Shown here piece after piece: positions 58,411 through 64,000 of a DNA stretch of 64,000 nucleotides. Below the pieces are notes generated by a model, which ran no database searches, was not told the origin of the DNA, and saw nothing but the letters and a program-made list of their open reading frames with translations. The position numbers were made by a program, and so were the translations under genes. The DNA is from CAIQNR01 sp031972475 (lineage in GTDB: Bacteria; Babelota; Babeliae; Babelales; CAIQNR01), in contig DALYEP010000001.1 in assembly GCA_031972475.1 (NCBI GenBank), positions 62,001 through 126,000 on the forward strand. Reading direction: 5' to 3'. The stretch's first letter is position 1. Every line of letters starts with the position of its first letter.

Positions 58411-60894
58411 TTACGTTTGTGCTTTTTTTGCTACCGTCTTTTTTTTAATTTTTTTTGCAGGCGCTTTTTTAGCTTTGGTACTTTTTAATGATTTGTTTGG
58501 TTGTGCAAATGGATCATTTTTTAGTACTGCTTTTAAGACTTCATCCATAGTTGCAGCATAAATAATTTCAAGATCAAGATTATGTTTTACTTCTTTGAGT
58601 ATTTCTTCTATATCATCTCTGTTTTCTTCAGGAACAATTACAGTTTTGATGTTAAATTGTTTTGCTGCAAGTAATTTTTCTTTAAGACCACCAACGCCAA
58701 TAACACGTCCTCGTAAAGTGATTTCACCTGTCATAGCAACATGAGGTTTAATAGGATTTTTGCTTAATGCAGAAACAACAGCTGCACACATAGAAATACC
58801 AGCAGAAGGGCCATCTTTTGGAGTTGCGCCTTCTGGAAGGTGAATATGAATGTCTTTATTAGTGTTAAATGCTTTAGGAACATTAATAGACTCTGCGCGT
58901 GATCGTATATAGGTAAGCCCAGCATGAGCTGATTCTTGCATAACATCGCCTAATTGACCTGTTAATGTTACACCACCTTTTCCAGGAGTGATAGATACTT
59001 CTATTTCAAGAACGTCTCCACCAATTTCTGTCCAAGCAAGGCCTGTTGCAAGCCCAATTTTTTCACCAGTTTCTAATTTTTGACGTTTAAAAGGAGGGTT
59101 TCCAAGCCATTCTTTAACATTGTCTTTAGTAACGGTAAAACTCTTTAGAGATTTGTCTTTTAAAAGTTCTTGAATAACTTTACGAAGAAGTTTTGCAATA
59201 GTTCTTTCAAGCTGTCGCACACCTGCTTCTTTGGTGTATTCATTAACGATAAATTCAATAATATCATCAGAAATTTTACATTGAGTAATGCTTAAACTGT
59301 ACTCTTTTAAGTTTTTTGGAAGTAAGAATGATTTTGTAATAGCAACTTTTTCTTCATTGGTATAACCAGAAAGAGAAATAACTTCCATTCTGTCAAAAAG
59401 TGGATAAGGAATTCCCTCTATATGATTTGCAGTTGTTATAAACATTACATGAGACAAGTCATATTCTATGTCTAAAAAGTGATCTAGAAATGTTTTGTTT
59501 TGTTCTGGGTCAAGAACCTCAAGAAGTGCAGCTGCAGGGTCTCCATGAACATCCATAGACATTTTATCTATTTCATCAAGCAGTATTACGGGATTTATAG
59601 TGCTTGCTTTTTTCATAGCTTGAATAATTTTTCCAGGCAAAGCTCCGATATAAGTACGGCGATGCCCTCTAATTTCAGCTTCATCTTTAATGCCGCCTAA
59701 CGCAATACGTACAAACTCGCGTCCTAAGCTTTCTGCGATAGATTTTCCTAATGATGTTTTTCCAACACCAGGAGCTCCTACTAAGCAAATAATAGGAGAA
59801 CGTTCAAGATTTTTAGAGAATTTTTTAGCCGCTAAAAATTCAATAATACGTTCTTTAGGTTTTTTGAGACCAGCATGATGTTTGTTAAGAATTTTTTCTG
59901 CTTGTTCAAGGCTGATACGGTCTTTGCTTTCTTTAGACCAAGGAAGCGATGCTATCCAGTCTATATAATTTCTACTAACAACAGCTTCAGAAGAAAGTGG
60001 AGGCATTTGCTCAAGTCGTTTAAGTTCTTTTTCTACTTTTTCAATAGCTTCTTTTGGAGGTTTTAAAGCAAGAACTTTTTTTCTTAAAGCTTCAAATTCG
60101 CCTTGTTGGTCTTCTCGACCAAGTTCTTTATGAATAGCTTTAATTTGTTCAGTTAAGTAAAATTCTCTTTGATTCTTTTCTACTTGATTTTGAATTCTTC
60201 CTCGAATTCTATTTTCAACTTCTAGAATTTCAACTTCTTTTTTTAAAATTTCGCAAATTTTGACCAGTCGTTTTTTTAAGTCAGGCATTTCAAGTAAATG
60301 TTGTCTTTCATGAAACGCTAAGTTTAAATGAACAGCTGCTGTGTCGACGATATAATCAATATCTTCAAGCGTTCTGTCTGGACCAATTCCAATAAGATCT
60401 TGTGGTGCTTTTTCATTTAAAGCTGCATAAGCAATGTAAAGCTCTTGGAATAATCTCCAAGATGCTTCAAAATCAGAAGTTTTTGTTTTTTTTGTTTGTT
60501 CAATATCTTCGCAATAAATAGAAGTGAATTCGTCTATATCATGAACGCCGGTTATTTTTGCACGCTGAAGGCCTTCAACAAGTATTTTTAAAGAACCATT
60601 TTGCATCCGCATAACTTGTAAAATGGTAGAGCGAGTTCCTGTTTCAAAAATATCTTCGATTGATGGGTTTTCTGTATCAGGATCTTTTTGAGCAGTAACA
60701 AAAATAGCTTTTGAGAGCTTAAGTGCATGCTCAACTGCTTTAATAGAAGAAGATCTTCCTACGATTACAGGAAGAATGCTTTTTGGTAAGAGTACCATGT
60801 TTTTAAGTGGTAAGAGCGGAAGAACATGATCATTGGTATCTTCAAGCAGAAGATCTAGTTCAGTATTCTGTTTTTTTTGTTTATTGATAGACAT
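58411..60894 (-). CDS. lon: ATP-dependent protease Lon
   Basis: Lon degrades misfolded and regulatory proteins in the cytosol. The N-terminal LON domain (LPLLPLKNMVLLPKSILPVI) is followed by a coiled coil, the AAA+ module (CLVGAPGVGKTSLGKS; VILLDEIDKMS) and the protease domain. The catalytic Ser is in PKDGPSAGISM, and the Lys in the usual position (GEITLRGRVIGVGGLKEK). At 827 residues it is slightly longer than E. coli Lon. The extra is a C-terminal tail rich in Lys, Ala and Pro (STKAKKAPAKKIKKKTVAKK). Confidence 0.97.
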   Translation of the reverse strand: MSINKQKKQNTELDLLLEDTNDHVLPLLPLKNMVLLPKSILPVIVGRSSSIKAVEHALKLSKAIFVTAQKDPDTENPSIEDIFETGTRSTILQVMRMQNGSLKILVEGLQRAKITGVHDIDEFTSIYCEDIEQTKKTKTSDFEASWRLFQELYIAYAALNEKAPQDLIGIGPDRTLEDIDYIVDTAAVHLNLAFHERQHLLEMPDLKKRLVKICEILKKEVEILEVENRIRGRIQNQVEKNQREFYLTEQIKAIHKELGREDQQGEFEALRKKVLALKPPKEAIEKVEKELKRLEQMPPLSSEAVVSRNYIDWIASLPWSKESKDRISLEQAEKILNKHHAGLKKPKERIIEFLAAKKFSKNLERSPIICLVGAPGVGKTSLGKSIAESLGREFVRIALGGIKDEAEIRGHRRTYIGALPGKIIQAMKKASTINPVILLDEIDKMSMDVHGDPAAALLEVLDPEQNKTFLDHFLDIEYDLSHVMFITTANHIEGIPYPLFDRMEVISLSGYTNEEKVAITKSFLLPKNLKEYSLSITQCKISDDIIEFIVNEYTKEAGVRQLERTIAKLLRKVIQELLKDKSLKSFTVTKDNVKEWLGNPPFKRQKLETGEKIGLATGLAWTEIGGDVLEIEVSITPGKGGVTLTGQLGDVMQESAHAGLTYIRSRAESINVPKAFNTNKDIHIHLPEGATPKDGPSAGISMCAAVVSALSKNPIKPHVAMTGEITLRGRVIGVGGLKEKLLAAKQFNIKTVIVPEENRDDIEEILKEVKHNLDLEIIYAATMDEVLKAVLKNDPFAQPNKSLKSTKAKKAPAKKIKKKTVAKKAQT

Positions 60895-61017
60895 TGTTCA
60901 CCACTTGTATAAAAATTTTTAAAGGAATTTATACCTAATAATGGGTTAAGTTTACATCATTTTTATAAAAAATATAATGTAAACATTTAACCTTTTATTT
61001 TAAGCTTAAGCAATATT

Positions 61018-61560
61018 TTAACAACGAGAAAGCCATTTATAAAACATTCTAGTAACTGAGATTTCATGAGTTGGTAAATCATGAGGATTTTTGCTAATCC
61101 ATCGAAGTTCCTTGGATTCCCCATTTTGAACAATCTGTTCTAAGCTGGTTACTTTAAGTAAAAAACGTATGTCGTAGTGATAGTGTTCAGGTTCTTTGCT
61201 GTTTGCAGGGATAAGATGAACATCTATATCAAAAATTTCTGAAGAAATAGGCTCAATTCCTGTAATGCCAGATTCTTCTTGAGCTTCTTTTGTTGCAACC
61301 ATGCATGTGTCAGACTCTCCATCACAATGACCTCCTAGTTGAAACCATCGATCAAGTTTTCTGTGATGCATTAAAAGAGCTTGCGATTCGTCATTATTTA
61401 ATAACCAGGCAGAGGCAGTAACATGCCCAATTAAAAGCGATCGCTCAAAGCACTCTTTATGGTTAATGACAAAGTTTAAAATAATATTTTTATATTCGAT
61501 TTCTTGAGGATCGGTAGGATTATATCTTTTGAGTAAATCAAGAAGTTGGGTTCGATTCAT
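61018..61560 (-). CDS. Nudix hydrolase
   Basis: The 180 residues hold one Nudix domain. The Nudix box reads GGHCDGESDTCMVATKEAQE-ESGI. The loop is one residue longer than the GX5EX7REUXEEXGU consensus and has Lys where Arg is usual, as in the subfamily that begins GGHxDGD. The metal-binding Glu residues are kept (EAQEESG). Members cleave nucleoside diphosphates linked to another moiety; the substrate is unknown. WFQLGGH and RWISKNPHDLP flank the box. A secreted-protein gene lies 17 bases upstream on the same strand. Confidence 0.88.
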   Translation of the reverse strand: MNRTQLLDLLKRYNPTDPQEIEYKNIILNFVINHKECFERSLLIGHVTASAWLLNNDESQALLMHHRKLDRWFQLGGHCDGESDTCMVATKEAQEESGITGIEPISSEIFDIDVHLIPANSKEPEHYHYDIRFLLKVTSLEQIVQNGESKELRWISKNPHDLPTHEISVTRMFYKWLSRC

Positions 61561-61577
61561 ATTTTTAGCACTTTTTA

Positions 61578-62357
61578 TTAAGGAATAGTAAAATCAATTT
61601 TTTGATCTGAATGGTGAAGGCATAATAATTGCTTTCCTTTTAATTCTTTATGAGCTTTTTTAAGCGTTTCTAATTGATGTTTGTTGGTTAATTTTAATTT
61701 TTCGTAATTATCTTTTAATTCTTCTGATAAACATTCATAACATTGTGTTGCTCTGTATCCATAAAAATTTGCATCTAAAAGAGCTATGTTTTTATGTGCC
61801 AAAGTAATTGTTGAAAGAGGGATACAGGTCTCTTTTATAGCACGATGGATAAGTTTTTTAAGCTCTATTGTTTCAGAATTTTCTTTTCCACTCAGTACTT
61901 TATTTAAAGTAAATCTGAGAATAGCATCTTTATTGTGCGCATAAACTGCTGCTCGCGCTATGGTTGATCTTATACTCCCTATAGATTTTTCTTTTTCTGT
62001 TTTTCGTATAAAAAGAGCATGGGTTGAGGCAAATCCGTTTGTTTGACCTAGTATAGGATAGTTAATAGGTGTTTTATAAAGGTATAAAGGAACCCTGTTT
62101 TGTGATGGTGTTTTTAGATAATTATAGATATTGTAAAGCTCTGACCTTAAGATTTCTTGTTTTGGGTCTGATGATATTCTGAAAAAATTATAAAAGCTTT
62201 CATTTGTTTTTTTTGCTTCTTGATAAACATAAGGTGGGATTTTGAGGGTATTTAAATTTTTAATTGCTTGTAAGATGTTTTTTGAATAGGTGCCATAATA
62301 ATGAGAATGAATGTTTGCGCAATTCATTAATAAAGCTAATAGTATTATATTTTTCAT
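61578..62357 (-). CDS. Secreted protein, 259 residues, unknown function
   Basis: MKNIILLALLMNCANIHSHYYG opens with a signal peptide (cut near HSH). The mature chain is helical and basic with no known domain: NILQAIKNLNTLKIPPYVYQ, IGSIRSTIARAAVYAHNKDA and TITLAHKNIALLDANFYGYR. Three cysteines are near the C-terminal half (ETCIPL, TQCYECL). It lies upstream of the Nudix gene and may share its transcript. Confidence 0.7.
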   Translation of the reverse strand: MKNIILLALLMNCANIHSHYYGTYSKNILQAIKNLNTLKIPPYVYQEAKKTNESFYNFFRISSDPKQEILRSELYNIYNYLKTPSQNRVPLYLYKTPINYPILGQTNGFASTHALFIRKTEKEKSIGSIRSTIARAAVYAHNKDAILRFTLNKVLSGKENSETIELKKLIHRAIKETCIPLSTITLAHKNIALLDANFYGYRATQCYECLSEELKDNYEKLKLTNKHQLETLKKAHKELKGKQLLCLHHSDQKIDFTIP

Positions 62358-62770
62358 AATGATTTGATCGTTTTTAAAAATAAATATGACCTTATTATTA
62401 TACCATTTGCTTATATTTAAACAAAAAAGGATTAAGTATTTTTTAAATACTTAATCCTTAAATTTTTAGATGAGGTTTAAATATATTTTTATCAAAAAAA
62501 TGATCAATTCTTTAAAGAAAATCGCATTGTTTTTTATAATCTGATACAATTGCTAAAGCAATCGTTTTTTTTAGTAAAAAATGGTTGCTTCTTCTTTTTT
62601 AAGATAATTTAAAAGTTGAAATAGAAAATTTAGAAAGTTTTTAAATAAGTAGGAGTTGGTTTAAAGCTTTCTAAAGCGGTAGCAGTTAGTATTTTTAATA
62701 AAAAATGATTTTTTTTTAAAAATGCACAGTATATATACAACTCCACAACTACCTGAAAGGGTGAAAATTC
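62358..62770. other. 413-base intergenic region upstream of the ATP/ADP translocase gene
   Basis: No coding frame of note. It holds an inverted repeat (62427-62441 with 62445-62459) that ends in T residues on the minus strand although no minus-strand gene starts to its right. It also holds TATAAT at 62535-62540, and a hairpin ATTGCTAAAGCAAT (62548-62561) followed by CG and eight T, a terminator-like element on the plus strand. The GCAATCG arm could instead pair with GGTTGC downstream. TATATA near 62729 may serve the translocase. AAAGGGTG is its ribosome binding site. Confidence 0.5.
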
Positions 62771-64000
62771 ATGGTTGTTAAGTTTTTTACTTCCATATGG
62801 AGTAATTTTGAAAACTCAGAAGAACGTAAAAAGTTTTCGATTCTCTCTGTGCTTTTTGGATTAACCATTGGTGCGTATTGGTTGTTCCGTCCTCTTAAAG
62901 ACGGTGTGTTTTTAACTATGGTTGGATCAGAATTTCAACCAAAGGCAAAAATACTTTCTATGTTCGTAGTTATTCCATTGGTGATGATTTACGAACGCTT
63001 GGTAAGCTCTTTTAAGCGTCATCAAGTTCTTTATGGGCTTTCAATCTTTTATGCTATTGGTGCAGCTTTATTTGCAGCATTAATTTTGGATCCTGCTATC
63101 GGTATGCAAAATACTGTAGCAAGTCCTGACCGTTATTTAGGTTGGACTTTTTACTTATTTGTAGAAAGCTTTGGTTCTATTATGGTTATGTTGTTTTGGT
63201 CTTTTGTTGCTGATACAACAACTCCAGAATCTGCAAAACGTGGATACCCTCTTATCGTATTGGGTGCGCAAATCGGGGGTATTGCTGGTCCATTAATGGG
63301 TCAAATGGTAATGCCAGAAGAAGGTGGAGAAGCGGCTGTTAATGGTTCTGGTATTGCAACATTAATGTGCGTTGTTGCATTATGCTTAATTCCTTTAATT
63401 GTTTGGTACTTTATGAACAATGTTTCTAAAGAACAAATGGAAGGTTTCCAAGCAGATGAAAAGAAAGCTCCTCTTGAAGGAAAGCCAAAACCAGGTTTTA
63501 TGGAAGGCTTAAAGCTTTTAGTAACTCGTCCTTACCTTCTTGGTATTTTTGTAGTTGTTTCATTTTATGAAATTATTGTTACTTTCTTAGATTTCCAATT
63601 TAAAGTACTTGCAAAAGGTTCATACACTGGTGACGCGCTTACAGCGTATTTATTTAAATATGCTATTTGGACTAATGCTGTTGCTTTTCTTTGTATTATG
63701 TTTGGCGCAGGTAAAATTGGTAGTAAGCTTGGGCTTGCAAAAACTCTTATGTTATTGCCTATTTTAGTTGGTGTAGCGGTTATTACTTTAAATATGCATC
63801 CTATTTTAAATGTTGCATTTTTAATTATGGTGTTTTCAAAAGGTGTTAACTATGCGCTTAACCAGCCAGCAAAAGAGCAACTTTACATTCCAACAACAAA
63901 AGATTCTAAGTATCGTGCAAAAGCATGGATTGATGCATTCGGTTCACGCTTTTCAAAAGGGCTTGGATCTATTGTTAATGACAGTAAGTCTGCGCTTGGT
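62771..64000 (+). CDS. ATP/ADP translocase, NTT family (partial, 3' end beyond window)
   Basis: The ATG at 62771 opens 410 codons that run off the right edge. The translation has the NTT pattern: KFSILSVLFGLTIGAYWLFR-PLKDGVF near the N-terminus, then many membrane helices (VVIPLVMIYERLV; VMLFWSFVADTTTPESAKRG; FYEIIVTFLDFQFKV). A late block is FSKGVNYALNQPAKEQLYIP, then KYRAKAWIDAFGSRFSKGLG. Chlamydiae, Rickettsiae and Dependentiae use such carriers to exchange their ADP for host ATP. This is the strongest sign of an intracellular, energy-dependent lifestyle in the window. Substrate could also be other nucleotides. Confidence 0.93.
   Translation, partial: MVVKFFTSIWSNFENSEERKKFSILSVLFGLTIGAYWLFRPLKDGVFLTMVGSEFQPKAKILSMFVVIPLVMIYERLVSSFKRHQVLYGLSIFYAIGAALFAALILDPAIGMQNTVASPDRYLGWTFYLFVESFGSIMVMLFWSFVADTTTPESAKRGYPLIVLGAQIGGIAGPLMGQMVMPEEGGEAAVNGSGIATLMCVVALCLIPLIVWYFMNNVSKEQMEGFQADEKKAPLEGKPKPGFMEGLKLLVTRPYLLGIFVVVSFYEIIVTFLDFQFKVLAKGSYTGDALTAYLFKYAIWTNAVAFLCIMFGAGKIGSKLGLAKTLMLLPILVGVAVITLNMHPILNVAFLIMVFSKGVNYALNQPAKEQLYIPTTKDSKYRAKAWIDAFGSRFSKGLGSIVNDSKSALG

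Overview
The window looks like part of the chromosome of a host-associated, AT-rich bacterium, most likely of the candidate phylum Dependentiae (TM6) or a similar obligate intracellular lineage. This placement is inference. It rests on an ATP/ADP translocase gene of the energy-parasite (NTT) type entering the right edge, strongly A/T-biased codon use, compact housekeeping operons, and about 20 of roughly 69 genes encoding small proteins with an N-terminal signal peptide and no recognisable family. Several secreted proteins carry eukaryote-type modules: C2H2 zinc fingers, a J domain and, in a decayed gene, ankyrin repeats.

Layout. 1-7.6 kb: partial folC-like gene, tsaC, metG, a heparinase II/III-like gene and topA. 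7.9-9.7 kb: four small secreted-protein genes. 9.8-17.3 kb: one long operon, batA-batB-batC-batD-batE, then an M23 peptidase and signal peptidase I. 17.4-19.4 kb: rhodanese lipoprotein, tRNA-Cys, tRNA-Leu, HU and an AbrB/MazE-like regulator. 19.5-23.1 kb: a MutS-like ATPase with a signal sequence, then membrane and secreted proteins. 23.2-32.8 kb: the SUF iron-sulfur system (sufC-sufB-sufD, sufS, sufU), interrupted by secreted-protein genes that include the zinc-finger cluster, and followed by a NurA-like gene. 32.9-44.2 kb: dnaJ, an epimerase/FAD-oxidoreductase pair, a TonB-like protein, tilS, gyrB, tadA and a DksA-type zinc-finger protein. 44.3-49.9 kb: rpsI, glmS, S41 protease, FtsB-like protein and superoxide dismutase. 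49.96-51.4 kb: ankyrin pseudogene and secreted J-domain protein. 51.5-62.4 kb: lysS, DJ-1/PfpI, recJ, cmk, pyrG, lon and Nudix. 62.77 kb to the end: ATP/ADP translocase.

How it fits together. The retained core covers tRNA modification and charging, replication and topology, protein quality control, Fe-S assembly, CTP synthesis and envelope maintenance. ATP uptake from a host is implied by the translocase. The secreted set is scattered between conserved operons and shows tandem duplication, internal repeats, a homopolymer tract in a promoter and gene decay, all typical of fast-evolving host-interaction genes. The most interesting candidates are the three-gene cluster at 28181-30430 (two proteins with C2H2 fingers behind bacterial signal peptides), the secreted J-domain protein at 50641-51384 and the signal-sequence MutS-like ATPase at 19497-21449. 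All functional statements come from reading the sequence; no database search was possible.
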